Assembly: GCF_001429725.1 (NCBI RefSeq)
Contig: NZ_LMHV01000043.1
Location: forward strand, 452,227-516,226
Direction of reading: 5' to 3'
DNA: 64,000 nucleotides
Source: Rhizobium sp. Root708
GTDB lineage: Bacteria > Pseudomonadota > Alphaproteobacteria > Rhizobiales > Rhizobiaceae
In this document: one piece after another, positions 33,719-42,087 of the stretch
How the letters are laid out: each line of letters begins with the position of its first letter
Position numbering within the stretch: the stretch's first letter is position 1
Notes under the pieces: model-generated
What the model saw: the letters and a program-made list of their open reading frames with translations, nothing else
Databases searched by the model: none
What the model was told of the DNA's origin: nothing
Made by a program: the position numbers and the translations under genes

Positions 33719-35203
33719 TTATTCCGCTGGCGTCAGCCGGGGATCGCCAAGGTCGCCGGAGAGGCGCAGCGACTTGTCGGAAATGTCGATCATCGGCGTG
33801 AAGGTGGCGGCCGGCATGCGCGGCTCCTCGACCCGCTCACTGGATAGCACCGGGCCCGGGCGCTCGCTGCGGGCCACCTCGAGCTGTCCCGTCAGGATCG
33901 CCCGTTCGGCACGCAGCTGGCGGATTTCGGACTTGGCGATTTCCAGGCTCGTGCGCAGCTGGCCGATTTCGTGCCGGTCCGAATCCATCCGCGTGTCCAT
34001 GTCGCGGCGCAGGGCGTCGGAATCGCGGTCGCGTTGCAGTCTCAGGCTGTCGGTCTCGCGCAGCTTGAGCGTCAGTTCGTTCGCCTGGCTCGCAAGCTCG
34101 CGGCGGGCCGCCTCGCTTTCGGTGCCTGACGTCCGTGCGCGCTGAAGCTCTTCGCCAAGCCGCTCGGTGCGTGACAGCGACGTCGAGAGTTCCGAGCGAA
34201 CCCGCTTCAGTTCGCCGCGCGCCGCCTGCAGTTCCTCGTCGGTGATCCGGTTGCGGCCGTTCGCCGTGACCAGCAGCTTTTCCACCAGCTCGGCCTTCGA
34301 GCCGATCGCCTCATGCTTGGTCGTCAGATGCGCGATCTCGAGCGCCGAGGATGCCTGCAGCGTCTCGAATTCCATTTCGAGCCGCTTGTGGCGTTCCTCG
34401 AACAATGCGAGATCCTGCTTCAGGCTCGCGGCCGTCATCTGCAGATTGCGAACGAGCGCTTCCTGCTCCATCAGGCCGCTTTTCAGCTGGCTGCGCTCTT
34501 CATTGAGGCGTGCCATCTCGCGGGCCTGGACGCCGTTTTCGCGGCGTGAAGTCTCGATCAGCAGCTGGTGGGCGGTCGTTTCACCGTCGAGCTTCTCCCG
34601 TGTGCTCGCCAGCTCGCGGCTGCGCTGATCCAGCTCCAGCTGCGTGCGCTTCAACAGCGTCGATGCCTCGTCGAACTGGATGGCGCGATCGCTGAGTTCG
34701 CGTTCGGCGTCGAGCAGCCGGGTCTCGACGATGGTGAACTCTTCGCAGGTGACCCCGTGGACGCCCTGCAGCTTGGTCAGTTCGTCGCGCAGTGCCTCGG
34801 TTTCGGAACGCAGTTGCGTGTTGTCGTTCCGGAAGTCCTTGTTCTCGCTGCTCAGTCGCGCATTGTCCTGATCGGCCTTGTGGCGGGCATTGCTCTCATA
34901 TTCGAGAAGCGAGCTGATCCGCGCGCATTCGGCGCGCAGCGTGCCGGTCTCGGTCAGCGACTGGCTGTGCGTTCCGAGCAGGCTCGATACGCGCTGCTGC
35001 AGCGAGGCGATGCTGGACATCAGATCCTCCGATGTCCGCTGGCTTTCTTCCAACGCCGATCCGAAGGCGGAGAATTCGTTGACATCCGCGACGGTATAGC
35101 GAAGCGGCTCGCCGCCGGTCGACCGTTGTTCGGTTATCGATGTTGGCCGGTAACCGGCTGTCGGCTGCGGCCGACCGTCTTCTCCGCGACGAAAAAAGCT
35201 CAT
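33719..35203 (-). CDS. Long coiled-coil protein
   Basis: The product is about 494 residues. The N-terminus (MSFFRRGEDGRPQPTAGYRP) is short and basic; almost all of residues 45-435 is predicted coiled coil with heptads rich in Leu, Glu and Arg. The C-terminus is a short Pro-rich tail containing MIDISDKSLRLSGDL. There is no signal peptide, membrane helix or enzyme motif. The build resembles cytoskeletal or polar scaffold proteins of Rhizobiales, but no named family is recognised, and this comparison is general. Two in-frame starts (35209 and 35203) lie two codons apart. It is monocistronic, with a hairpin downstream. Confidence 0.8.
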   Translation of the reverse strand: MSFFRRGEDGRPQPTAGYRPTSITEQRSTGGEPLRYTVADVNEFSAFGSALEESQRTSEDLMSSIASLQQRVSSLLGTHSQSLTETGTLRAECARISSLLEYESNARHKADQDNARLSSENKDFRNDNTQLRSETEALRDELTKLQGVHGVTCEEFTIVETRLLDAERELSDRAIQFDEASTLLKRTQLELDQRSRELASTREKLDGETTAHQLLIETSRRENGVQAREMARLNEERSQLKSGLMEQEALVRNLQMTAASLKQDLALFEERHKRLEMEFETLQASSALEIAHLTTKHEAIGSKAELVEKLLVTANGRNRITDEELQAARGELKRVRSELSTSLSRTERLGEELQRARTSGTESEAARRELASQANELTLKLRETDSLRLQRDRDSDALRRDMDTRMDSDRHEIGQLRTSLEIAKSEIRQLRAERAILTGQLEVARSERPGPVLSSERVEEPRMPAATFTPMIDISDKSLRLSGDLGDPRLTPAE

Positions 35204-35440
35204 GACCATGACTTGTGCCCCAAAAGTACTGTCAAAAAACGCCGGTGAAATATGGATTTCAGCTAAATAAGCGAATTGTCGAAAATTGTGCCGATTCCTA
35301 ACCCCGTACTGCGGGTTGCATCTAGAAACGCCTATGTATGCCTGTCAAAATACGACAGATGACAATCAACAGGCTTCTTGAGGGTCCGGTCGTTTGAGCT
35401 GATTTCTGTGGGATTTGTGCAACAGGCCATTTCCGGCCGG

Positions 35441-35770
35441 TCACTCCTCCGGCAGGAACCGGATTTGCTCGGTGTCGAGTTCGCTGCCGAGCTCCACATC
35501 CTTCGTCCGCTTGTCGAAGATGCAGAAGTAGCTGACGAAGCCGTTGGCGCCCTTTGGCTTGCCGGTGACGAGTGCCACGCCGAAGTGCTCGCTGCCGAAA
35601 GGATCGACGATCGCGTGCGGAAATTCGATCGAGGCCCGCGCCGCAATTTCGCACTTGCCCTGAACTTCCGTGGCGAACTCCTGCCAGGCATCCCCGGAAG
35701 AGGCGTGCGCTGAAGAAGCGGCGGCGAGCGAAGCGAAAAGGATGCCGCAACGGATCGTCCAATCTGGCAT
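35441..35770 (-). CDS. Small secreted hypothetical protein
   Basis: The 109-residue product has a signal peptide (MPDWTIRCGILFASLAAASSAHA) and a mature domain of about 85 residues with two Cys that could pair. Phrases such as HAIVDPFGSEHFGVALVTGKPKGANGF suggest a compact beta-rich fold, but I recognise no family. The start at 35770 gives the leader; the longer frame to 35944 encodes a basic, low-complexity extension that is unlikely to be translated. It diverges from the superoxide dismutase gene, with about 197 bases between them. Confidence 0.7.
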   Translation of the reverse strand: MPDWTIRCGILFASLAAASSAHASSGDAWQEFATEVQGKCEIAARASIEFPHAIVDPFGSEHFGVALVTGKPKGANGFVSYFCIFDKRTKDVELGSELDTEQIRFLPEE

Positions 35771-35967
35771 GATCAACCCCCATCTTCTCTTGCGTGCCGC
35801 CAGCGCATCATCGTTGATTTGCGCCTTGGATGCCAAGCCCTTAGCCGAGGCAAATTTTCCTCCGGACTTGCCTTTTTTGATATTTCTCCGGTTGCCTGAC
35901 CGGGCTTGCGCTCCTATGTTCCCGCTCACCTGCCGATCACGCAAACTATTGCCAAGAGGAGACTACA

Positions 35968-36570
35968 ATGGCTTTCGAATTGCCTGAACTTCCCTACGAC
36001 TACGAAGCGCTGCAGCCTTTCATGTCGAAGGAAACCCTGGAGTTCCATCACGACAAGCACCACAAGGCCTATGTCGACAACGGCAACAAGCTCGCTGCGG
36101 AAGCGGGCCTTGCCGATCTTTCGCTCGAAGAAGTCGTCAAGAAGTCTTTCGGCACCAACGCCGGTCTCTTCAACAATGCTGCCCAGCACTACAACCACGT
36201 CCATTTCTGGAAGTGGATGAAGAAGGGCGGCGGCGGCAACAAGCTGCCTTCCAAGCTCGAAGCGGCTATCAACTCCGACCTCGGCGGCTACGACAAGTTC
36301 AAGGCTGACTTCGTTGCTGCGGGCACGACGCAGTTCGGCTCCGGCTGGGCCTGGGTTTCCGTCAAGAACGGCAAGCTGGAAATCTCCAAGACCCCGAACG
36401 GCGAGAACCCGCTGGTTCACGGCGCGACCCCGATCCTCGGCGTCGACGTTTGGGAGCACTCCTACTACATCGACTACCGCAACGCCCGCCCGAAGTACCT
36501 CGAAGCGTTCGTCGATAGCCTGATCAACTGGGACTACGTCCTGGAGCGCTACGAAGCCGCTACCAAGTAA
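35968..36570 (+). CDS. sodB: Superoxide dismutase, Fe/Mn type
   Basis: This 200-residue cytoplasmic enzyme dismutates superoxide to oxygen and hydrogen peroxide. The N-terminal FELPELPYDYEALQPFMS, the metal ligands His27 in EFHHDKHHKAY, a His in NNAAQHYNHVHFW, and the Asp and His in DVWEHSYYIDY are all present, and the length is typical. Iron versus manganese cannot be fixed by eye. AGAGGAGA lies upstream of the ATG. Codon use is strongly biased, as expected for a highly expressed gene. A strong terminator follows 24 bases after the stop. Confidence 0.95.
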   Translation: MAFELPELPYDYEALQPFMSKETLEFHHDKHHKAYVDNGNKLAAEAGLADLSLEEVVKKSFGTNAGLFNNAAQHYNHVHFWKWMKKGGGGNKLPSKLEAAINSDLGGYDKFKADFVAAGTTQFGSGWAWVSVKNGKLEISKTPNGENPLVHGATPILGVDVWEHSYYIDYRNARPKYLEAFVDSLINWDYVLERYEAATK

Positions 36571-36594
36571 GGCCGGCATAGCCGACTGGATCCG

Positions 36595-36626
36595 ACGCCC
36601 GGTGCTGAAACGCACCGGGCGTTTTT
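36595..36626 (+). terminator. Intrinsic terminator of sodB
   Basis: ACGCCCGGTGC and GCACCGGGCGT form an 11-bp stem around TGAAAC, followed by TTTT. It is the clearest Rho-independent terminator of the window together with the one at 4792. Confidence 0.92.
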
Positions 36627-36676
36627 CGTTGGGAAAGCGTCACAGGCCTGTCACGCATGGTGCCTAAAGCACCGCC

Positions 36677-37525
36677 ATGACACATGTTTCCGACACTCCG
36701 CTTTTCCGCTTCGGCATCGTCGCAGACCCGCAATACGCCGATATCGAGCCGCATATGGCGATGAACCGCTATTATGCCGCAAGCCTCGGCAAGCTCGCCG
36801 ATGCGATCGATGTCTTCAACGGCGAGGATCTGAGCTTCGTCATGACCCTCGGCGATATCATCGACAGGGATTTCAGGAGCTTCGACGACATCCTGCCGGT
36901 TTACGGGAAATCCAGGCAGGAAGTACTGTTCCTGCTCGGCAATCACGATTTTTCGGTCGCGCCCGATCATCTCCCCTCGGTCGCCGAACGCGTGGGCTTG
37001 GCCTCGCCGTATTACAGCTTCGTCAGGCACGGCTGGCGTTTCGTCGTCCTGAACGGCAACGAAGTCAGCACTTTCGCGCCGCCGGTCGGGCATCCGCATC
37101 GGGCGCTTGCGGCAAGCATGCTTGCCGATCTCCGGGCAAAGGGAGCGATCAACGCGCAGGACTGGAATGCGGCCTTGAGCGACGAGCAGTTTGCCTGGCT
37201 GGAAGGCGAGATCAAAGCCGCGGCCGCAGCGGGCGAACGGGTCATCGTCATGAACCACTACCCCGTCTATCCGCCGAACGAACACGACTGCTGGGACCGC
37301 GAGCGCATCATCGGGTTGCTGACGGCAAATGACTGCGTCGCGGCCTATTTCAACGGCCATAACCACGCCGGCAATTTCGGCAAGCTCGGCGGCTGCTACT
37401 TCGTCAATTTCAAGGGCATGGTCGACACCGAGAGCGAAAACACCTTCGCGGTCGTCGAGGTCTGGGTCGACCGCTTGGAAATCCGCGGCTTCGGCCGTGA
37501 GGACGACAGGACGCTGCCGCTCTAG
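36677..37525 (+). CDS. Calcineurin-like metallophosphoesterase
   Basis: The 282-residue cytoplasmic protein carries the dimetal phosphoesterase motifs in order: GIVADPQYAD (D-x-Q form of the first motif), TLGDIIDRDF, LLGNHDFS (the GNHD motif), VMNHYPVYPP and FNGHNHAGN (the GHxH-type motif). It most resembles ADP-ribose/CDP-alcohol diphosphatase-like enzymes, in which the first motif is D-x-Q, so a nucleotide diphosphatase is plausible. The exact substrate is inferred from that resemblance. It follows sodB after a strong terminator and so has its own promoter; no clear ribosome site precedes the ATG. Confidence 0.87.
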   Translation: MTHVSDTPLFRFGIVADPQYADIEPHMAMNRYYAASLGKLADAIDVFNGEDLSFVMTLGDIIDRDFRSFDDILPVYGKSRQEVLFLLGNHDFSVAPDHLPSVAERVGLASPYYSFVRHGWRFVVLNGNEVSTFAPPVGHPHRALAASMLADLRAKGAINAQDWNAALSDEQFAWLEGEIKAAAAAGERVIVMNHYPVYPPNEHDCWDRERIIGLLTANDCVAAYFNGHNHAGNFGKLGGCYFVNFKGMVDTESENTFAVVEVWVDRLEIRGFGREDDRTLPL

Positions 37526-37595
37526 GCTGCAAATTTACTGCCTGGTTCGGATAACCTCCTGCTATTCGCGTTCGGCTGCGCTTTTGAGGCGCTGC

Positions 37596-38294
37596 TCAGT
37601 CCAAAAGATGCGGACGCTCCGTCCAGCCCGCGGTCCAGAGGCCACGCAACTGGTCGCCTTCGCCCTTGAAGTAGGCGTCGGCGGTCTCGCAATGCTCCAC
37701 GCGGTCGGAGCGGAAGTTGCGGATCGCCGACCGCAATTCGCACCACGCGACGATATTGGTGGTCTGCGAATAGTAGATCAGCGCGATCGGCCGGACGGTC
37801 CGCTCGGTCGCGCGACCGAGTTCATCGCGATAATCAAGGCTGAGCTTCTGCTCGTCGCGGATCGCGCGGCGGACGGTGCCGAGATCGACGCTGACAGGCG
37901 CCTCGGCGGCCGATCCCCAGGCATAGAGTGCCCGCCGGTTCATCGCCTGTCGCAAAGGCAGGGGAACAGCGCCGGCGATCTTCTGGTTGACGCGCTTCGC
38001 GGCGTGCTTCAGCTCCTCGTCGCCGGTGCGCTCCAGCAGCGCCAGCGACAGCACGATCGCCTCGACCTCCTCGATCGAGAACATCAGCGGCGGCAGGTCG
38101 AAACCCGGCCGCATGATGTAGCCGATCCCACGCCCGCCTTCGATCGGCACCCGCATCGCCTGCAAGGCGGCGATATCCCGGTAGATCGATCGGACTGTCA
38201 CCTCGAGCGCTTCGGCCATGACAGCCGCCGTCAGGGGCTGTCGCGCCAGTCGCAGCATCTGGATGATCTCGAAAAGGCGCGAAGCCTTGCGCAT
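37596..38294 (-). CDS. WYL-domain transcriptional regulator (YafY-like)
   Basis: The 232-residue protein has an N-terminal helix-turn-helix of DeoR/HTH_11 type (residues about 1-60, MRKASRLFEIIQMLRLARQ onward) and a C-terminal WYL domain (about 135-220), a ligand- or nucleic-acid-sensing fold. Related YafY proteins repress a neighbouring gene, often an exporter or metabolic enzyme. The divergent LysE-type exporter and the inverted repeat between them make that exporter the likely target. The ATG is near 38294, and the site lies 25-42 bases before it, so the regulator may also control itself. Confidence 0.88.
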   Translation of the reverse strand: MRKASRLFEIIQMLRLARQPLTAAVMAEALEVTVRSIYRDIAALQAMRVPIEGGRGIGYIMRPGFDLPPLMFSIEEVEAIVLSLALLERTGDEELKHAAKRVNQKIAGAVPLPLRQAMNRRALYAWGSAAEAPVSVDLGTVRRAIRDEQKLSLDYRDELGRATERTVRPIALIYYSQTTNIVAWCELRSAIRNFRSDRVEHCETADAYFKGEGDQLRGLWTAGWTERPHLLD

Positions 38295-38318
38295 TTACCT
38301 CTCCATGAACCGACGCTC

Positions 38319-38336
38319 CTGACAATACACTGTCAG
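38319..38336. promoter_or_regulatory. Inverted-repeat operator of the WYL regulator/LysE pair
   Basis: CTGACA and TGTCAG form a perfect inverted repeat around ATACAC in the 128-base divergent region. Its spacing and sequence suit a dimeric regulator. Assignment to the adjacent WYL protein is inferred from position. Confidence 0.6.
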
Positions 38337-38422
38337 TTGGGCCCCCGTATACATCCCCATATCGAATTGAAAAATAACGAACCTTCGAGGAAGGATCGTC
38401 AGATGAGGGACAGGCAACTGAC

Positions 38423-39061
38423 ATGACCTACACACAAAATCTCTGGCTCTACTTCACGCTCCTGTTCGGAATTATTGTCGTGCCCGGCATGGACATGCTG
38501 TTCGTGCTGGCGAATTCGCTGACTGGCGGGCGGCGGACCGGGATGGCGGCAACAGCGGGCATCATGGCGGGCGGCGTCGTGCATTCGCTCTATGGCGCGA
38601 TCGGCGTCGGGATATTGGCCAGCCTGCTGCCATCCCTGTTCAACCCGCTGCTTTTCGCGGGCGCCGCCTACATGGCCTGGATCGGATACACCCTGATCCG
38701 CAGTTCGATCGTCGTGAACAGCGTCGAGGCCGATGCGTCGCGCTCCGGTTGGCGGGCCTTCCGCCGCGGTGCCGCCACCTGCCTGATGAACCCGAAGGCC
38801 TATCTGTTCATGATTGCCGTCTACCCGCAGTTCCTGAAGCCGATCTACGGGCCGATATGGCTTCAGGGCCTCGTCATGGGGGCGATGACGATGGCGACGC
38901 AGGCCGCAATCTACGGGACGCTCGCCCTGACGGCGGCCCGCAGCCGCACTCTTCTTGTCTCCAACCCCGCTGCAACCGTGATGGTCGGCAGGGTGGCCGG
39001 CGCGCTCCTCGTCGCCGTCTCGATCCTGACCGCTTGGCAGGGTTGGCGGATGCCTGGATGA
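38423..39061 (+). CDS. LysE-family exporter
   Basis: The 212-residue protein has six membrane helices and the family opening FGIIVVPGMDMLFVLANSLTGGRRTGM, plus NPKAYLFMIAVYPQFLKP in the middle. It should export amino acids or related small metabolites across the inner membrane. It is a distant paralogue of the exporter at 11443 and differs in its helix 1 motif. The divergent WYL regulator and shared operator suggest inducible expression. The substrate is unknown. The start overlaps a GACAGGCAACTGAC stretch with no strong Shine-Dalgarno, so initiation may be weak. Confidence 0.87.
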   Translation: MTYTQNLWLYFTLLFGIIVVPGMDMLFVLANSLTGGRRTGMAATAGIMAGGVVHSLYGAIGVGILASLLPSLFNPLLFAGAAYMAWIGYTLIRSSIVVNSVEADASRSGWRAFRRGAATCLMNPKAYLFMIAVYPQFLKPIYGPIWLQGLVMGAMTMATQAAIYGTLALTAARSRTLLVSNPAATVMVGRVAGALLVAVSILTAWQGWRMPG

Positions 39062-39206
39062 GCGGGGCTGTGCGAACCGATTAGAATACTGAAATGATTG
39101 CGCTATCACCCACTTGTTACTTCGTGCCGGGCATAAGTTTGACATCATGCCGCCGTTGAAACGAAGCGCCGGGCTTCGGATCTCGGTCTCGAAGAGGAGT
39201 GAAGAT

Positions 39207-39659
39207 ATGCGCATGAAAGCAATTGCCGCGGCGGTCCTGGTCGCGGGCATGGGGGTGAGCACGGTCTTTGCGGCCGGCGAAGGAACGCATGATGCGCGCG
39301 TTGCGATGATGAAGAAGATCGGCGGCGCCACGGGCTCGCTCGCTTCCATCGCCAAGGGCGAGAAGCCCTACGACGCCGAAGCGGTGAAGACGGCGCTCGC
39401 GACGATTTCGGAAACCGCCAAGGCCTTCCCGGATCAGTTCAAGCCGGGCACGGAAAACGCATCCGCGGATTCCGAAGCAAGCCCGAAGATCTGGGAAAAC
39501 ATGGATGATTTCAAGGCGCGGGCGCAGAAGCTTTCGAGCGATGCCGATGCGCTGGTTGCGCAGCTTCCCGCCGATGCCGCAGGCGTTGGCGCCGGCCTCA
39601 AGACCCTCGGCGCGAGCTGTGGCGGCTGTCATCAGAACTACCGAGTGAAGAAGGATTAG
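39207..39659 (+). CDS. Cytochrome c' family protein
   Basis: The 150-residue protein has a clear signal peptide (MRMKAIAAAVLVAGMGVSTVFA) and a four-helix bundle with a single heme site CGGCH eleven residues from the C-terminus, as in cytochrome c' and c-556. These periplasmic hemoproteins bind NO or transfer electrons; the distinction cannot be drawn here. AGAGGAG 7 bases upstream fixes the ATG at 39207. The next gene, a diheme cytochrome c, follows after 95 bases on the same strand, so the two may be partners in one electron path. Confidence 0.9.
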   Translation: MRMKAIAAAVLVAGMGVSTVFAAGEGTHDARVAMMKKIGGATGSLASIAKGEKPYDAEAVKTALATISETAKAFPDQFKPGTENASADSEASPKIWENMDDFKARAQKLSSDADALVAQLPADAAGVGAGLKTLGASCGGCHQNYRVKKD

Positions 39660-39754
39660 CCGACCCATTCGCCATCATTGCGATCCGCCGCGGCCTTGCC
39701 CGCCCGGCGGATCGCTTTATGTTTGAGCGCCTGTAGTGGCCAAGGGGGCGGAAT

Positions 39755-40669
39755 ATGGTTCGCAGGTTTATCCGGTTTCTACTCTGTCTCGTCGGCATCG
39801 CGGTGGTCGGCGGCGCGGTGTTCTACGTGATAACGGCGCCGAACCCGCTGCCCGACAGCCACTGGTCGGGGCTCGGCGAAGCCGATGTGAAGAACGGCGA
39901 AACGGTTTTCTGGGCCGGCGGTTGCGTCAGCTGTCATGCCGCGCCCGGAGCCCAGGGCGATGCCAAGCTGGTGCTATCGGGTGGACTGGCCCTGAAGAGC
40001 CCGTTCGGAACCTTCCATGTCCCGAATGTTTCTCCCGACGAGAAGGCAGGTATCGGTACCTGGACGCTCGCGCAGTTCGGCAACGCCATGAAGCGTGGCG
40101 TGGCGCCGAACGGCGACCATCTCTACCCGTCCTTCCCCTACGGCTCCTATGCCCGGATGAGCGACAAGGACGTCAACGATCTGTTCGGCTATCTGAAGAC
40201 GCTGCCGAAGAGCGCAAACGTCGCGCCGCCGCACGAGCTGCCGTTCCCGTTCAATATCCGGCTCGCCCTGGGGGGATGGAAGTTCCTGTATTTCAACGAG
40301 CAACCGCGCGTCGCGCTCGAAAACCCCGACGAGAAGGTCAAGCGTGGCCAGTATCTCGTGGAAGGTCCCGGCCATTGCGGAGAGTGTCATACGCCGAGAG
40401 ACGCGCTGGGCGGTTTCAAGCCGGATATGTGGCTTGCGGGCGCTCCCAATCCGGAAGGCGAGGGGCGCATCCCGGATATTACCCCGGGTTCGAAGGCAAT
40501 CGGCTCCTGGAGCGAGGGTGATATCGCCAACTACCTCGAAACCGGATTCACGCCCGATTTCGATTCAGCCGGCGGATCGATGACCGAAGTACAGCAGAAC
40601 ATCGCGCATCTGCCGAAGTCAGATCTCGAAGCGATCGCTGCCTATCTCAAGGCCGTCCCGAGCCATTGA
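39755..40669 (+). CDS. Membrane-anchored diheme cytochrome c
   Basis: The 304-residue protein has an uncleaved-looking N-terminal membrane helix (RFLLCLVGIAVVGGAVFYVI) and two cytochrome c domains with heme motifs CVSCH and CGECH, in a periplasmic location. This layout resembles the cytochrome subunit of membrane alcohol or aldehyde dehydrogenases and related electron carriers. No dehydrogenase subunit is adjacent, but a PQQ glucose dehydrogenase is encoded 4.3 kb away on the other strand. A partner among these is speculative. It follows the cytochrome c' gene and converges on the DJ-1 family gene. Confidence 0.9.
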   Translation: MVRRFIRFLLCLVGIAVVGGAVFYVITAPNPLPDSHWSGLGEADVKNGETVFWAGGCVSCHAAPGAQGDAKLVLSGGLALKSPFGTFHVPNVSPDEKAGIGTWTLAQFGNAMKRGVAPNGDHLYPSFPYGSYARMSDKDVNDLFGYLKTLPKSANVAPPHELPFPFNIRLALGGWKFLYFNEQPRVALENPDEKVKRGQYLVEGPGHCGECHTPRDALGGFKPDMWLAGAPNPEGEGRIPDITPGSKAIGSWSEGDIANYLETGFTPDFDSAGGSMTEVQQNIAHLPKSDLEAIAAYLKAVPSH

Positions 40670-40685
40670 GGCGGCCGATCGCGTC

Positions 40686-41264
40686 TCAGGCCGCCTTCGG
40701 CTGGTGCTCGGCGCCGAACATCAGCACGTATTGATCGAGCTCGTCGCCGCTGTGGCCGAGCGCCCGATAGATCTCCGCCGCGAATGTCACGGGTGCCGAG
40801 CCGGCCGCCGTGACGATCTTGCCGTCGCGCACCGCATGCGGTCCGTCGCGATAGCGTGTCTTGCCGGTATATCCCGGAGCGGCGGCGATGAAGTCCGCGG
40901 CATTGCTGGTGTGCAGGACGCGGTTGAGAACGCCGGCGCCGGCGAGTGGCAGTGTCGCGCCGCAGATCGCCGCGACGACCTTGCCGTGCGCGATGAAGTC
41001 CTCGACGATTTCAGCGACGTCGGGCGCCTTGTCCGTTTCCCATATCGTGCCACCGCAGAGCACGAGAGCGTCGAATGCGTGAGCGCGAAGATTGTCGGTA
41101 CTGATATCGGGCGCCACGCGCATGCCGCCCATCGATCGCACGTCGGCGCCATCGGGCGCGGCCGTCACCACGTCGAAGCCGAAATAGGTGCGCGCCGAAG
41201 CCGTCAGCGGCGCAACCTCCCAATCGGCGAAACCTTCGGTGAGCAGGATTGCAAGTCGGGTCAT
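40686..41264 (-). CDS. DJ-1/PfpI family protein
   Basis: The 192-residue cytoplasmic protein has the DJ-1/PfpI fold: MTRLAILLTEGFADWEVAPLT at the N-terminus, a strand-turn with LVLCGG, and the nucleophile elbow AAICGAT with its reactive Cys. Family members act as glyoxalases, deglycases, chaperones or amidases; which applies is not evident. AAGGAGAAGGC upstream supports the ATG at 41264; the long upstream frame is low-complexity and not coding. The next gene upstream on this strand is a GNAT acetyltransferase, 37 bases away, so they may be co-transcribed. Confidence 0.87.
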   Translation of the reverse strand: MTRLAILLTEGFADWEVAPLTASARTYFGFDVVTAAPDGADVRSMGGMRVAPDISTDNLRAHAFDALVLCGGTIWETDKAPDVAEIVEDFIAHGKVVAAICGATLPLAGAGVLNRVLHTSNAADFIAAAPGYTGKTRYRDGPHAVRDGKIVTAAGSAPVTFAAEIYRALGHSGDELDQYVLMFGAEHQPKAA

Positions 41265-41301
41265 TGCCTTCTCCTTGCCGGGAGTGGGCGGCTGCTGCCG
41301 C

Positions 41302-41796
41302 TCACGCCAGAGCTTGCATATAGCGCATGCCTGTGACCGGGCGAGGGACGAAGTCCATGTTCTCGTAGAAGCGGTGCGCCTGCACGTTGCCGGTGGCGGC
41401 GCTGACCGAAAGATAGGCGCAGCCCGCCGAACGGGCCGTATCGCGCGCACGGTTGACGAGATGCTGGCCGATGCCGTGGCCGCGATGGCCGTCGCGAACG
41501 AAGAGGTGATGCAGGTCCATGCCGCGCGCACCGTCCTGCGCCCTGTAGAGCGGGACGAGAATGGCGTAGCCGATCAGGCCATTGTCGGTTTCGGCAACCA
41601 GCGCATTGATCCACGGCACCGGGCCGAAGAGGTCGCGTTCCAGCTGCTCGGGGGTAGAGGCCGCTGCGTCGCCGTGATGGGTGGCCAGCAGCGCTATCAT
41701 CTCGTTGAGTTCCGGCAGATCACGCGGCTTGGCGGCACGGATGTTGATCACCGGCGGGCGGATCAATGAAATTTCGCTGTCTTCGATTTCAATCAT
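41302..41796 (-). CDS. GNAT-family N-acetyltransferase
   Basis: The 164-residue protein matches the GNAT fold: an N-terminal strand-helix (INIRAAKPRDLPELNEMIALLA), the central strands, and the acetyl-CoA pyrophosphate loop LFVRDGHRGHGIGQHLV, of Q/RxxGxG/A type. The later RFYENMDFVPRPVTGMRY is a common C-terminal GNAT feature. The acceptor substrate is not known. It lies just upstream of the DJ-1-like gene on the same strand. About 290 bases separate it from dmeR, which reads the other way. Confidence 0.88.
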   Translation of the reverse strand: MIEIEDSEISLIRPPVINIRAAKPRDLPELNEMIALLATHHGDAAASTPEQLERDLFGPVPWINALVAETDNGLIGYAILVPLYRAQDGARGMDLHHLFVRDGHRGHGIGQHLVNRARDTARSAGCAYLSVSAATGNVQAHRFYENMDFVPRPVTGMRYMQALA

Positions 41797-41843
41797 GGTC
41801 CTGCGTCCTTTTGTGGTTTTCTGCCGTCAGGACGCTGCCGATA

Positions 41844-41872
41844 CAACAAAGCCGCCTGACGGCGGCTTGTTG
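41844..41872. terminator. Strong hairpin in the GNAT/dmeR intergenic region
   Basis: AAGCCGCC and GGCGGCTT form an 8-bp stem around TGAC, extended by CAAC/GTTG with one bulged base. It lies upstream of both flanking genes, so what it terminates is unclear; a small unrecognised transcript in 41873-42050 is possible. No ORF there is convincing. Confidence 0.5.
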
Positions 41873-42051
41873 ACAATATGATCTTGTCCAGCCGCCCTTT
41901 ACAGGTACAGCCAAAAATACGAGCTGGTGATGTGCGCGTTCTTGATCATGCGCAGATACATCGGCGGAAACGTGGTCCTTGTCAAGCCATCGCTGAAATG
42001 GCGGGAGACCGTGGGTGCGCCGACATGGTTCTTGTCACTCAAGTGCATCCC

Positions 42052-42077
42052 ATATACTATACCCCCCTATCCTATAT
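42052..42077 (+). promoter_or_regulatory. DmeR-type operator with C6 tract
   Basis: An ATATA-containing inverted repeat (outer arms ATATACTATA and the near-complementary CCTATAT) flanks a CCCCCC core, 10-36 bases before the dmeR start. This is the arrangement known for RcnR/CsoR-family Ni/Co regulators, including DmeR of Rhizobium leguminosarum. Confidence 0.8.
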
Positions 42078-42087
42078 TGGAACGACG

